Below, piece after piece: positions 11,174 to 22,534 of a stretch of 64,000 nt of DNA. The stretch spans positions 140,437,741 through 140,501,740 of the forward strand of contig CM041465.1 of the NCBI GenBank assembly GCA_023213395.1, in the 5' to 3' direction. The notes beneath the pieces are model-generated. The model saw only the letters and a list, made by a program, of their open reading frames with translations, did not search any database and was not told the DNA's origin. The position numbers were made by a program, and so were the translations under genes. Source of the stretch: Cycas panzhihuaensis (lineage: Eukaryota; Cycadophyta). The stretch's first letter is position 1; each line of letters starts with the position of its first letter.

Positions 11174-12441
11174 TCATGTACTTCTTTGTGGACTCTGGAT
11201 CTTCTCCAAGTATCTTAAAGCCTTGTCATGCTCCTCCTTCTCTTTGACGGATCCTTTCTTAGCTTGCATGGAAAAATCTAAGTCAAATGGACTTTGAGGT
11301 AAGTATCCCAAACAAACTTCAAAAGGTGCTTTAGAGTGTGATGCATGCATTGCTCTATTAAAAGCAAATTGTAGAAAAGCCAATGATTCATCCCAAGTCT
11401 TTGGATGCTTGGAATTGTATCCTCAATAGATGTACCAAAGTTACATTCACTACTTGGTTTGTCCATCTGTCTGAGGATGGAAACTTGTACTCCTCTTCAA
11501 TTTGGTATCCATCATCTCCCATAGTGACTTCCAAAATGATGAAAGGAATCGAGTGTCCGATCTGAAATGATGGAAGAAGGCAAGCCAAAATTCTTCCATA
11601 CATGCTCAAGAATAACTCATTTGCTCTGCACTGTGATTGTCTTCTTACAAGGTATTAGACATATCATTTTACTAAACCTATCTACAACAACAAAAAGATA
11701 ATCATGTCCCTTCCTAGTCATGGGAAGTCCTCCTAAAAAATCAATGGAGATACTTTCCCAAGGTCTAGTGGGAATAGGAAGTGGTGTATACAATCCTAAT
11801 TTTCTAGAAGAAGGCTTAGAAGTATTACACATTATACATCCTTTTACATATTTTTTTACATCATTTTGCATTTTTGGCCATACAACATATCTTCTCAAGT
11901 TTGCTAAAGTCTTCTCTATACCAAAGTGACCAGCTACTTTAGAAGTATGGGCTTCTCTAAGCCACTTGATCTTGTCTCCTTTTGATGGAACATAGAGTTG
12001 CTCCCCTTTGAAAAGTAGACCATTCTTCCAAGCAAGCTGGGAAGGTCTTCCTTTCGATAGGTTCTCTAATTCTTCCTTCAAAGCTCCATCTTCATGGTAC
12101 AAGTCTTTGTACTCTTCATGATGCATTGGTTCCACCTGCAAACTCATAAGAGAACTACAAATAAAAGTAGAAGAAGAAGTGGAACAAGGTGGTCTAGATA
12201 ACATATCAGCAATTTTGTTATTAGATCCCTTTTTATACTTAATTACAATATTGAGTTGTTGTAAATAACTCATCCACTTCATGTGTCTTGCTTGCTGTAA
12301 TTTACTTTGAGTTTGTAAAAATTGAAGAGGCTTATAATCGGTATGAACTACAACCTCTTTTCCGAGCAAGTATGACCTCCAATGCTTGCATGCTTGATGA
12401 AGTGCAAACATTTCTCGATCATATGTTGGGTAGTTCTTCAC
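11174..12441 (-). pseudogene. Element D RNase H end and integrase core
   Basis: The frame 11617-12441 (- strand) starts in RNase H (YPTYDREMFALHQACKHWRSY, HTDYKPL, ADMLSRPP). It then carries the integrase zinc domain (HTSKVAGHFG with CIMC) and the first catalytic Asp in ISIDFLGGLP. After 11617 the frame shifts. [13 protein letters not shown] and HPQTDGQT are readable near 11460-11560, and the codon expected to give the catalytic Glu is one base short (near 11455), causing another shift. 11174-11383 reads AFLQFAFNRAMHASHSKAPFEVCLGY, the distal core. Integrase joins cDNA ends to target DNA in the nucleus. Confidence 0.88.
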
Positions 12442-12455
12442 TTGAGGGTGAAGAC

Positions 12456-13203
12456 TTACAGATAGTGCATAATAGGCTTCCCAGCTTGAATAAGGACAAC
12501 TCCCATCGCATTTCCACTTGCATCAGCTTCTACTTCAAAAGGCCTTTGCAAATTTGGCATTGCCAAAACCGGTGCTTCACAAATTTTCTTCTTTAAAAGA
12601 AGAAAGACTTCTTCCTCCTTGGAACCCCAAGTAAACTTTCTACTAGATTTTGTCAATCCATGTAGAGGTCTTTTGCAACTCGTGAGAAATGAAGAATAAA
12701 CTTTCTCAAGTATTGACAAGCTCTAAAAACTTCTCACCTCTGATGTTTGTTGGCCTAGGCCATTTGAGGATGGCTTGAGTCTTGAGTGGATCAATGCTCA
12801 ACTTTCCTCCTCCAACCACAAAGCCTAAGAAGATCAAGTTCTCCTTGCCAAATTCACACTTCTTCACATTAAGCTTCAAATGATGCTTAGCCATAGTCTT
12901 TAGAACTTCTTCTATGTGCTGCAGATGTTCCTCCCATGTGTTGCTGAAAATCAAAATGTCATCAAGATAGACAACAACAAAATTATCCAAGTAAGGCCTT
13001 AACATTTCATTCATTAGCCTCATGAATGTTGCAGGAGCATTACACAATCCGAAAGGCATAACCATCCATTCAAAGAGTCCTTGCTTTGTTTTGAAGGCCG
13101 TCTTCCATGTGTCCTCCTCCTTGACCCTAACTTGGTGATAACCACTTTTTAAATCCAATTTAGTGAAATAACAAGCATCTTTGAATTTGATCAAGCAAAT
13201 CAT
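12456..13203 (-). pseudogene. Element D reverse transcriptase C-terminal part and RNase H start
   Basis: 12706-13203 (- strand) encodes RT with [31 protein letters not shown] and the active-site box VVYLDDILIFS, then NVKKCEFG and FLGFVV. 12456-12719 continues with the RNase H tether and start (FEVEADASGNAMGVVL). Single-base shifts separate the pieces near 13180, 12715 and 12445. The catalytic Asp pair of RT is intact. This is the Ty3/gypsy arrangement, with RT before integrase. Confidence 0.92.
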
Positions 13204-14131
13204 CTATATGAGGCAAAGGGTAGCGATTTTTAATTGTAATTTTATTCAAAGCACGAAAATCTATACACATTCTCCATCCTCCATCCTTCTTAGGTACCAA
13301 GACAATTGGTGACCCACAAGGTGAACATGAAGGTCTTATGACCCCTTGATCAAGCAACTCCTCAACTTGCCTCTTTATCTCATTGTTCTCTACAATGGAG
13401 TGCCTATACAAAGCAACATTAGGCAATGGTGCATCTCCTACAAGAGTGATTTCATGCTCTATCTTTCTCTTTGGTGGAAGCCTATCAACATGTTGAAATA
13501 GAATATCATACCTTGTCTTTAACTCCTCAATTTGTTGCATTTGTTTAGGTGATATAAGAAGAGTGTGAGTAGAAGGACCTTCTTCATCTCTTGGCTCTTC
13601 TTTTCTCCTTACCATTAAGATGACGAATTTACCACATACATTGATCATCCTTTTTGCTTGAGTAGCTGAAATTAATGCTATCTTATCCAAGTGCTTCTTT
13701 GTGGCCTTTATGATGAAGCCCTTGTTATCCTTTACCAACCAATACTTTCTCTCCCTTCGATAGAAGAGTGCATCTCGATCCCACAAGTAGGGACTCCCAA
13801 GCACAACATGGCATACATCCAGTGGCACCACATCACATATTACTTCATCAACAAAATCATTAGTGATGGAAAATTTAAGTGTACATTGCTTTGATATTTG
13901 CATTTCCACATCTTTATGGATCCAACCAAGAGGATATGGGTGAGGGTGAGGAGTAGTTACCAACCCAATGCTCTTTACCAAACTTTCTGAAATCAAATTC
14001 TTTTGGCTCCCCGGATCTATAATGGCACCAATCATACTATTTCCTACTTGAAGCTTCAAGTGAAATAGTTCCTCCCTTAGCATCATCTTCATAATTTGTA
14101 AGTAGAGTGACCTTCTCTTCTTCTCCTTCAC
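13160..14131 (-). pseudogene. Element D protease and reverse transcriptase N-terminal part
   Basis: About 30 residues into the 323-aa - strand frame, the retropepsin site reads [15 protein letters not shown], with DPGS in place of the usual [25 protein letters not shown] segment, the usual LG-x-P/D-WL end of the protease, follows. RT begins with [39 protein letters not shown] and [17 protein letters not shown]. The frame overlaps gag by 95 bp in the +1 frame. It ends at a shift near 13180, beyond which RT goes on in another frame. Whether Asp-Pro-Gly-Ser is active is doubtful. Confidence 0.9.
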
Positions 14132-15128
14132 TTTGAATCTCCACCTCAGAAAGTAGTGCTTTCCCCTTTTCCTTCTTTCTTAATTCCATATCCTTGATAT
14201 GCTTCGGCTTTAGTTCTGGATGCAACTTCCAACACTTTGTAATATGACCACTAATATCACAATGCTCACAATAGTTAGAACTTTTAACAAAATTAGTTCT
14301 TTTCTTCTTTCCTTCTTGCCTTTTTGATGAGTGCAATTTAGGATTCTTTTCATACTTATTAGAAGTAAAAGTAGAATCTTTAGACATGAATGTAGATTTC
14401 TTACTTTTACTTTCTATTGCCATAGCCATCCTACTTGCTTCTCCAATGGATTGAACCTTAAGAAGCCTTAGTTCCTTCCTTATGTATTCATGTAATCCTC
14501 CAATGAATTTCATAAGAGTGACATGTTCATCCATATTAATACCAAGTAGCATGCCATGCCTAAAAAATAAAGAAGTATAGTCTTGGACACATACACCTCT
14601 CCCTTGGCATAAATATTGCCAAGTAACCCATTGGTCTTCCTCATGACCTATGGGGTAGAATTGCTTCTTTATTATTTTCTTAAAATCCCTCCATGAAAAA
14701 GAAGATACATCATGAGTCTTTAAATATGCATTCCACCATGTCAATGCATGTTTACACAACTTGAGCCTAGCAAATGAAAGCTTTTGAGAATTACTATAAG
14801 CATAGATTGTGAAGTAGGTTTCAAGTTGATCCAACCAATGGTCCAACTTTTCAGCATTTACCTCTCCATCATAAGTTGGAATATCCAACTTTGCCTCCAC
14901 CTTGAAGGGTTGATGAGATGAAGTACCCTTGCTTTCTTCAAAAGAGTGCTTTAAGGTCTCCTCCTCTTCCTCTTCATGGTCGTGGTCATATGTGGATCCT
15001 CCTTCAAATTCCTTCTCTTTGCCTTTTCCTTTAACTAGAGGTAGAAGGTGGGTCATCATTTGCATCAAGGCTTCTACATTCTTCTCAAGCCTTTCAAATC
15101 TAATTTCTCCATCTTCTTTTTCAGCCAT
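14037..15128 (-). CDS. Element D gag polyprotein
   Basis: A 363-residue open frame starts with ATG in a good plant context (ACCATGGCT) about 115 bp after the primer site. The N-terminus ([19 protein letters not shown]) is probably a coiled coil, followed by an acidic stretch. The Retrotrans_gag domain covers about residues 80-240 ([47 protein letters not shown]). A single CCHC zinc knuckle, [13 protein letters not shown], lies near residue 290 with all four ligands kept. Gag forms the particle and binds element RNA. It is the only full-length retroelement frame in the window. The stop may be real or the effect of a one-base indel near 14045, since protease follows in another frame. Confidence 0.9.
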   Translation of the reverse strand: MAEKEDGEIRFERLEKNVEALMQMMTHLLPLVKGKGKEKEFEGGSTYDHDHEEEEEETLKHSFEESKGTSSHQPFKVEAKLDIPTYDGEVNAEKLDHWLDQLETYFTIYAYSNSQKLSFARLKLCKHALTWWNAYLKTHDVSSFSWRDFKKIIKKQFYPIGHEEDQWVTWQYLCQGRGVCVQDYTSLFFRHGMLLGINMDEHVTLMKFIGGLHEYIRKELRLLKVQSIGEASRMAMAIESKSKKSTFMSKDSTFTSNKYEKNPKLHSSKRQEGKKKRTNFVKSSNYCEHCDISGHITKCWKLHPELKPKHIKDMELRKKEKGKALLSEVEIQSEGEEEKVTLLTNYEDDAKGGTISLEASSRK

Positions 15129-15243
15129 GGTGCTTGGATCCTTTCTTTGTCTTCTTGGTGATTACAATACAAGAAAGTCTTCACCTTTTTCTTTGTATCC
15201 TTTCTTTGTTTGTACCATTCAAGTCCCTACAACAAAGATCAGA

Positions 15244-15256
15244 GGCTCTGATACCA
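15244..15256 (-). other. Element D primer binding site (initiator Met tRNA)
   Basis: The - strand reads TGGTATCAGAGCC, the classic plant complement of the initiator-Met tRNA 3' end, five bases inside the 5' LTR. It primes minus-strand cDNA synthesis. Confidence 0.9.
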
Positions 15257-15261
15257 AAATA

Positions 15262-16315
15262 TGATCCCAAAAGAGCTTAGTTGGTGAAGAAATCAATTAT
15301 CAACCTTTCCTCCTTGAGATCTTGGGAGTTAGTGTAGCAAGCTCAATAACATCAAAACAACAATGAGCCCATGAAAGGAAAATTCTACACCAAATTAATT
15401 ATTCTTGACATTAATCCAAAAGTATGAGGAGTAATACTTTTATTAAAAACATGAAAATCTTCATTTAATGGTGGAGAAATCAACTAGCAAAAGAATGGTA
15501 AAATTACAAGGAATAATGTTACAATTATACCATAAGGGAGACTCAAACCCTCCAAATGCTTCTCCAAGGATGCTTCCCAAGTCAAGTCTCTAATAACCAC
15601 CTCTCCAACCTGTAGAAGGGCTCAATTTATAGAAAGAAACCTGAATTGCATGTTTAACAAGTGGCAATCATGCAAGTATAACCACTAACCACCAGAATGC
15701 ATGTTGTCCAAGTGGCCTTCATACAATTCTTAAAACTTTGTAGCTTGTAACAAATCTTAACGCACTCCAATTTATCTCAAATTTGGTACACGTATAGGAT
15801 CACATGTTCTCTCATCTTCCTCAAATTTTCAGATCATTTGGATGTCATTTGGCTTCATTTTTATTCATTTGATAATAATATGTATTTGCTATTTTTCTAT
15901 TGTCCAAGTGGCCTTCCTGCAAGTCTTAAAAGTTGCGGCTTGTAACTGACCTTAACGGACTCCAATTCAGCTCAAATTTGGTACACATATAGAAACATAT
16001 GTCTCCTTTGCTTCCTCAAAATTTTAGCTCATTTGAATGTAATTTGGCTATATTTCTATTCATATAATTATAATATATATTTTCTATTTTTTTCTGCTAG
16101 CTGTGGGATTAATTTTTATGCAAAGACAAGGCTTAAACTCTAATCAAATGATATTTTCTGAACCCCACCTTTTGTACACATCAAGTGGGATGTGTCTTCT
16201 CCATTTACACAAAATTTCATAGAATTTTGATATCATTTGGCCATATCTCTTTTAGTTATGCCAATGCCTATCATTTTCTGCATCCTGTAAACATATGGTA
16301 GATCCTCCTGGATCA
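15262..16315 (-). repeat. Element D 5' LTR
   Basis: Second 1054-bp copy, with no net length difference from 9585-10638. Substitutions are scattered and mostly transitions by eye. It carries the same 196-bp duplication (15705 and 15901) and TATA-like box. GTGCT follows at 16316. Confidence 0.95.
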
Positions 16316-16320
16316 GTGCT

Positions 16321-17340
16321 TCAAATTTGATTGCAAATGAGGATTATGTATTACTAAGTCCAACACTTAGTAAAAATACATTATGTGCGATGTTTTATAT
16401 CTCCACGAGTTGCATATGAAGAGCAGCTTCCATATTAACATAAGTCGATTTGTATGGACTGCTCACTAAAGATACATGTTTCCACTCACCCGTACAGCTG
16501 GTAAACATGTTGTAAGTTGCCCAACCACCTTCAAACACACCCAACCAATGCTACTAAGTGCCCAGCCAAGAGAAAAGATACCAAATCCAAGAGAAAGCTA
16601 CCTAGTCAAGGTAAAAAATGCCTAGTTACCATAGACAGCACTAGCACAGCCTTTAATACAGTTGTATCGCGTTAGTTTTGAATACATAAGTCTCCAAAAT
16701 GGTGCACAATCAACCCAACTACTTCATAACACTAAGATGCTAGCTCAAAAATGTGGATTTAGTGTATATATAGGGCAACATACTCACAGAAAGAGACACT
16801 ACAACTCAAAATTATAGTGGAAGATGCTTTATATTGTTGTGTACTTTATCTAATCTCAGTATAAAGGGCTAAAAATAGTCTGAAAAGGCTCCAATCTCTC
16901 CCTTATATAAACTAAATGAAGCCAACACCAGAATAATCTTCAATTTTTTTTTTTCAGTTTTATAGTACTTTGAGTGGGAATATATCTAACTTACTTATAT
17001 AGATAGATGGTTATCCTTATCATCATCAAATCACCATCAATGCATGCTTTGCTGGCTTGAATTACCTAAATAGGTTATCAACTGACTTTAAATGGCCCCC
17101 AACGAGCTAACTCATTCCATGAAAGTGGTTTTCACACTGGTTATTGATTCCAAAAGCCCTTATCCTCTGTTGAATAGTGAATTTTACTACTTCAACAACC
17201 ATTGATTATCTATGCCTGCTTTTGCATGATGTTGGGGTTGATGGATCCTCAAGACCCGTCTTGGGTCAGACGATGTCAACCAGCAACCAACGATCCCACC
17301 GCCCTGCTCATTATCAAGCTTTAGCTGTGCAGGATCCTAC
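16321..17340 (-). other. Element C 5' leader, part 2
   Basis: Noncoding sequence between element D and the element C primer site. I see no gene or strong repeat. Together with 9098-9584 it makes the long leader interrupted by D. Confidence 0.55.
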
Positions 17341-17716
17341 AGCTCTAGTACCATATTTGAGAACATGAAATCATACACAAATGTTCCCATACACAGGATC
17401 TTTAACCATACACAGTAAGCAATAAATAGAAAACACAAAAAATAGATGCATAGTACATAAGAATTTATGTGGGAAACACTTTTGGGAAAAAACTCATCAC
17501 AAAGAGGATCCTTTATGGATCACTTGATTATTGCATAATGAATACTTAGATGATGAATATATAAGGCCTTAAGGTATTTATACTCTCCAAGATGTGTCAC
17601 TGGATTAGGGTTGTGACCCTCTGAATAAGTCGCACCTTTTGGCTTCATACCCTTTCACTTAATTAAACCACATTAACATTAACTAAGTGGATTAATAATT
17701 AATTACCATATTAACA
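17341..17716 (-). repeat. Element C primer site and 5' LTR
   Basis: The - strand reads TGGTACTAGAGCT at 17341-17353, the initiator-Met primer site with two adjacent changes, directly beside the 363-bp LTR (17354-17716). CCAAG follows at 17717-17721, matching 5221-5225. Confidence 0.9.
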
Positions 17717-19292
17717 CCAAGAGCTTAAAGGTCCTTGAGGGAAAGGGGATAAGTCACCCATAAAGGGCATTCATACATCGGGATGTAGGTTTGGAGACCT
17801 ATAAATAGTACACAAGACTCTCCCTTCGGGTAGGTACCTTCTTAGATTCGAGGCAGGCAAAGGCATCCTTAGTTTACTAAGTAGCCTAATGGTGGACTCT
17901 CCTATCCTATCAGGTAAGGGAAGGAGAGAGAGGATCAAAGCTCTTTTCCTAGAAGAATGGGAAAAGAGGAGGCAAGCCCTGGTAGAGTAGGGGAGACTAT
18001 GAAATAAGACAGAAATGGTAAGAAGAAGAATGCGAGAGGGGTTTAGTGTGGAGAAACCAAGTCCCAAAAGGACAAAGATAAATGGGGCATCCTACTAAGG
18101 ATTACCTAAAGGAAAGCCTCTAGAGTTTATATGAAATAAAATAAGTGGCTATGTATACCAAGAGTTTTGGATAATGTCTTAGTTTTGTTTAAAATGTGGT
18201 GCCAGATACAAAGTATTACTATCAAGTAAATGCAACTTAAAAGAAACTCTCTCCCTTTCTCTTTTTTCCCTCTCTTTCTTTTACCTTTATAAATAAAACA
18301 ACTAGGTGAGAGGGAAAAAGGGGAGTGCAAAGGAGAAGGAGAGTATGATAACTTATGCAACTTGTTTTAATAATGCATAAAAGAAAAGATTACTACCAAA
18401 AGGCCTAGGTTCCCTTTTCTATTCCTACCCTTATGTATGCAAGAGAAGGATGCAATAAAGGAAGAGAACCCTCTTCTATCACTTTCCTTTCAAGAGTAAA
18501 ATGAGGGGGCACTAACCCAAACTATCCTTTTTCATGCTTATGCAATAGGGAAAAGGGGGAATGAGGTTTATGTAAACCAATGCAATGGTGAAGCAAGAAA
18601 ATATGGATGACTTTCTTTTTCACTTTCCTTTCAAATAGATACAAAGTGAATGATTGCAAAAAATGTAGAAATGTGGCCTATTTTACCTTTTGAGGAAAGG
18701 GTGCAAAGGACAAGGGAGGAAAGAAAGGTTAGAGAGGGTGCACCTGGAATCAAGTTAGTTGATGAAGTGTGTCTTCTTCCCTTCATGGCTTTCCCTTTGA
18801 TGGTCACCTTGCACTCCTAGATGTGGTTGGCGTTGTGCTTGAAATTGTTGGTGGGGCTTCCTTACCTTCCCTAGAAAGCTTAACCAAAAGGAATAAAAAG
18901 GTTTCAAAGGAAAGTTTCGAGGAGATAAATGGAAATGAGATGCATGTACCTTCTAACATGATCCTTGCTTGCTTGAAGTAGGTAAAGATTCTTTATAAAC
19001 CAACTCCTTCTAGTAAGCAACAATATATATATGCCGATCCATATGGATATATGTGTGTGTTCATGTACTTGATAAAAGAAGATACAAACTTGCTTAATAC
19101 TCTAAAGAAAAGAAACAATGTATCTTTAACCTTCCCACTATATGTGTATTTAAATGTTTCATAAATAATATTTGGGGAAAGAGGGGTTAAAGGGTGTAAG
19201 AAAGGAGAGCCTTAGAATGGTTAGTTCCTCTAAACAAGATACCTTTGTGTACTCAGGTACTCTAGGAAAACAAATTTAGAGAGGGTTTATAA
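17717..19292. other. Unassigned older host sequence (right flank of C, left flank of E)
   Basis: By the target duplication, this continues the sequence left of 5221, so it probably belongs to gypsy element B (its 5' region or LTR). I see AT-rich noncoding DNA with frames of up to about 98 codons on either strand, none resembling a known domain. There are purine-rich runs such as AGGGAAAAAGGGGAG near 18310. Confidence 0.4.
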
Positions 19293-19939
19293 TGTTGAGA
19301 CGATAAGGTCCTAATACCCTGAAACCACTACCAAGATCTAAACTATTCTTGCAACTAGTTATAAGAATCAAAACTAAAATTACATGCAAGTTCTTAAACT
19401 AGAGATAAAATAATAAAATGAACAAGAAAGCTAAGCATAAAATGTACACATGATATAACATGGTAAAACCCTAGCAGTGTGCTAGGGAAACATCTACACA
19501 AGAAAGATATCGATCTTTATTGTCACAGAATGGAGATAATGTATATAACCAGTAGTATAGTGATCTCAGCAATAACAACCAGCCACCACCCTACTCACCG
19601 TACATTGAACAACCTCAACATAAAGAAATATGCCTTAAATTAGGCTACATGAGTAGGTCACACATAGCACAAATCTTGACCGTAGAATATATGGTATTTT
19701 TCTCGAATGACCATGATTCTCTTTACAATTTAATTTAGTTTCCAGTGCTAATTTTTTAGGTCGGGGGTTATCGCCCCCAAACCCCCTCTAAGTGGGGGGT
19801 ATTCTACACCCCCAAACCCCTCTAGGCAAGGGGGGCTCCCACCCCCCTTGGAACCCCCCGAGGAAGGTTTAGGGAGGAACCCACGCTACTAACATGTCAA
19901 AATTTTAGCCTCCCAACCATTTGTTGTCATATTCTAATA
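19293..19939 (-). repeat. Element E 3' LTR with strong G/C runs
   Basis: The LTR ends at ATTCTAATA beside the polypurine tract (AAGGTGGAGAT on the - strand), where the other LTR ends ATTCTAACA. The part at about 19763-19860 is a dense series of C4-C6 and G4-G6 runs in an otherwise AT-rich LTR. A weaker version is in the other LTR at about 24457-24545. Confidence 0.88.
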
Positions 19940-20338
19940 ATCTCCACCTTGACAATAAATTACCTGGTACCTTTCCTAGACCCTTGATCATTTTTTCTAC
20001 AAGCTAAGAGAAATCAAATACCATTTGAACTTCTCTAATGGTACTGGTTTTGTGAATATATCATCACAATTCTATTTTGTATCAACCTTCTCAAGTGCCA
20101 CTCCACCTACTTCTGCAACCTGTCTAACAAAATGGTACTTAAGAATAATATGCTTTGTTCTACTATGATAAGCTAGATTCTTAGCTAAGTAAATGGCACT
20201 TTGACTGTCACAAGATACCTTTACCTTTTCCTATTGCCTTCCAAGCTCAACCAATAAACCCTGTAAACAGATTACTTCTTTACAAGCATGTGCTACAGCA
20301 ACATATTCAGCTTCTGTAGTTGATAATACAATTGTGCT

Positions 20339-21712
20339 CTACAATTTTGACATCCAACTAACTTGACCATTTGCAAGAGTGAATACATAACCTGAAGTAG
20401 ACCTTCTCTTATCTAAATCTCTTGCAAAGTCTGAATCAACATATCCACAAACTTGATTATTTGTACCTCCAAAGGTGATGTAATAGTCACTTGTGCCTCT
20501 CAAATACTGAAGCACCCATTTCACTGCTGCCTAATGTTCTTTTTCCTGGATTTGCCATAAACTTGCTAACTACACCGACTGCATGTGAAATGTCAGGTCT
20601 TGTATATACCATGGCATACATCAAACTTTCTACTGCACTGGCATAAGGCACACGAGATATATAATCATTTTCTTCTTCATTACTAGGACTCATACCTGAA
20701 GAAAGCTTGAAATAGGAAGCCAATGGGATACTCACTAGTTTCACATTTTCCATATCAAACCTGGTTAGCACCTTCTCCACACATTTCTACTATGATAACC
20801 ATAGCTTACCATTTTTCCTGTCTCTCTGTATCTCCATACCTAAGATTTATTTTGTAGCTCATAGATCCTTCATATTAAAAGTCCTAGCCAATTAAGCCTT
20901 TAACTTATTGATTTCTTTCATGCTCTTACTTGCAACCAACATGTCATCAACATATAATACCAAGATAATGAATAAGCCATTATCCATAAATTTAAAGTAA
21001 ACACAATGATCATACTCACTTCTTTTGAAATTTTGGCTCTCCATGAAGGCATCAAACTTCTTGTACCATTGCTTGGGAGATTGCTTCAGGCCATACAATG
21101 ATTTTGTGAGCCTGCAAATAAGTCTTTTTCTACCATCCTATACAAACCCTTCTGGTTGATCCATATAGATCTCCTCATCTAAATATCTTCATAGAAACAT
21201 TATTTTTATATCTAACTGCTCCAACTCCAAATCAGAGAAGCTACCAATGTTAATAGCACTCAAATTAAAACAAGTTTGACAACTGGTGAAAAGATCTCAT
21301 GAAAGTCAATACCTACTTTTTGTGTAAAGGCTTTAGCCACTAGTCTTACCCTGTATTTGTCAACCTTTCTATCAACATCTATTTTTATCTTTAAAACCCA
21401 CCTGCAACCAACAGTATTCCTGCTATGCGGAAGTTCTACCAAGTCCTATAAATTATTTGTCTTCAATGCATCTATCTCTTCTTGCATAGCCTTCTTCCAC
21501 TTCTCACTATGGATATCATCTACTACTTCTTGATAACATGTAGGCTTACCATCATTAGAAACTAAAGCAATAGAAGTAGACGGGTTGTACCTGTTAGGTG
21601 GATGACTAACTCGTATAGATATTCTAACTGTCGGTAAAGGAGTGTCCACATACTCCTGTAAATCTGTTGTAGATTCATCTTCAGAAAGATCTTCCTGCTC
21701 TTCTAATTCCAA
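20339..21712 (-). pseudogene. Element E reverse transcriptase and RNase H
   Basis: Starting on the - strand at 21712, the acidic linker is followed by CYQEVVDDIHSEKWKKAMQE. At 21260-21442 comes RT (CRWVLKIKIDVDR, RLVAKAFTQKVGIDF), then MYGLKQSPKQWYKKFDAFM and the box LVLYVDDMLVAS at 20892-21098. 20487-20780 reads ISRVPYASAVESLMYAMVYT and DISHAVGVVSKFM. 20339-20524 begins RNase H (WVLQYLRGTSDYYI, YVDSDFARDLDKRRSTSGY). RNase H continues toward 19956 in broken form. Frames are split by several stops. Confidence 0.9.
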
Positions 21713-21955
21713 AGATGGATGGGTTTTAAACTTGACCTGTTGATGTTCATCCTTTTGCTCATGTTTTACTTCAACTTCTATACTGTCTGATTTTGGAAGG
21801 GGAGATTAATCAAATACAACATCTCTGTTAATGGTGATTTTGTGGGCAGTAGTATCCCACAACCTGTATCCCTTCACACCATCTTTATCACCATAACCAA
21901 CAAAGATACATTTCTTGGATTTTGTATCTAACCTTGAACGTTTACTTTTATCAGT

Positions 21956-22429
21956 CTAGGCATAAGCATCACAACCAAAAAGTCTCAAATTTAAATAGTC
22001 ACATGGATGTCCAATCCATACCTCTTTAGGAATCTTGCAGTCTATTGCAAGTGATGGTGACCTGTTTACCAGATAGCAAGCTACTTGAATAACTTCTACC
22101 CATGAGCCTTGCTCCACTCCAGTATTACTTAGCATGCTTCTTACTCTTTCCAAGAGTGTCCTATTCATGTGCTCAACAATGCCATTTTGTTGTGGAGTAT
22201 AGCTAGTGGTCTTCTGTCTTTCGATCCCAACTTCTCTGCAATAGTTCTCAAACTCTAAGGAGTTGAACTCATCTCCATTGGCAGTTCTTAAACATTTGAT
22301 TGAATTACCAGTATTGTTCTCAATTAGAGACTTAAACTGCTTAAACACACTAAAAACTTCAGATTTCCTTTTCAAAAAATAGACCCATACGTTCTTGGAG
22401 TAATAATCTATAAATGTGATAAAGTACAA
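21956..22429 (-). pseudogene. Element E integrase core with a substituted catalytic Asp
   Basis: The 157-residue - strand frame covers most of the integrase core: FIDYYSKNVWVYF (first Asp), CLRTANGDEF, TSYTPQQNGIVEHMNRT (catalytic Glu) and RLFGCDAYA. In the family the second catalytic Asp lies in a T-D-N-G motif. Here it reads T-A-N-G, so integrase would be inactive even with an open frame. The upstream zinc domain is at 22535-22680 in another frame. Confidence 0.9.
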
Positions 22430-22534
22430 TGATCCTCCACAAGCTATTTTAGGGGTTGGTCCCCATACATCTGAATGTATGTAATCCAGAACACCTTTAC
22501 TAGTGTGACTCCCTACTTTAAACCTGAGTCTACA

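Larger units (their letters stand above)
9585..16315 (-). mobile_element. Element D: young Ty3/gypsy retrotransposon, nested in element C, GTGCT target duplication
   Basis: Two LTRs of exactly 1054 bp (9585-10638 and 15262-16315) start TGATCCC and end GGATCA on the + strand. By eye they differ at only a few percent of positions. GTGCT occurs at 9580-9584 and 16316-16320, a perfect 5-bp target duplication. Primer site, gag with zinc knuckle, protease, RT, RNase H, integrase, a chromodomain-like tail and a polypurine tract follow in Ty3/gypsy order on the - strand. At least five frame breaks disable gag-pol, yet long frames survive, so this is the youngest insertion in the window. It lies in the 5' leader of element C. 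Confidence 0.95.
5226..17716 (-). mobile_element. Element C: Ty1/copia retrotransposon with two LTRs and CCAAG target duplication
   Basis: Two LTR copies of exactly 363 bp, 5226-5588 and 17354-17716, flank a - strand copia interior. CCAAG stands at 5221-5225 and again at 17717-17721, a perfect 5-bp target duplication. A primer site lies at 17341-17353 and a polypurine tract at 5589-5602. Removing the nested element D (9585-16315 plus its 5-bp duplication) leaves about 5755 bp, a normal copia size. - strand order is 5' LTR, leader, gag, integrase, RT, RNase H, 3' LTR. All genes carry stops. It sits inside the older gypsy remnant B. Confidence 0.92.

Noticed and set aside
13160-14131. Programmed +1 frameshift between gag and pol of element D
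   Set aside because: The 95-bp overlap could suggest it, but other one-base shifts occur in the same element, so a chance indel near 14045 is the simpler reading.
15244-15256. tRNA gene suggested by a TGGTATCAGAG-type sequence
   Set aside because: These sequences are complements of a tRNA 3' end beside LTRs and form no cloverleaf; they are primer binding sites.
14929-15264. 111-codon + strand frame opposite element D gag
   Set aside because: It is the antisense shadow of the acidic, Glu-rich gag N-terminus and has no independent motif.
19763-19860. CRISPR-like or satellite array suggested by repeated runs
   Set aside because: The runs are irregular G/C homopolymers without constant repeats and spacers.
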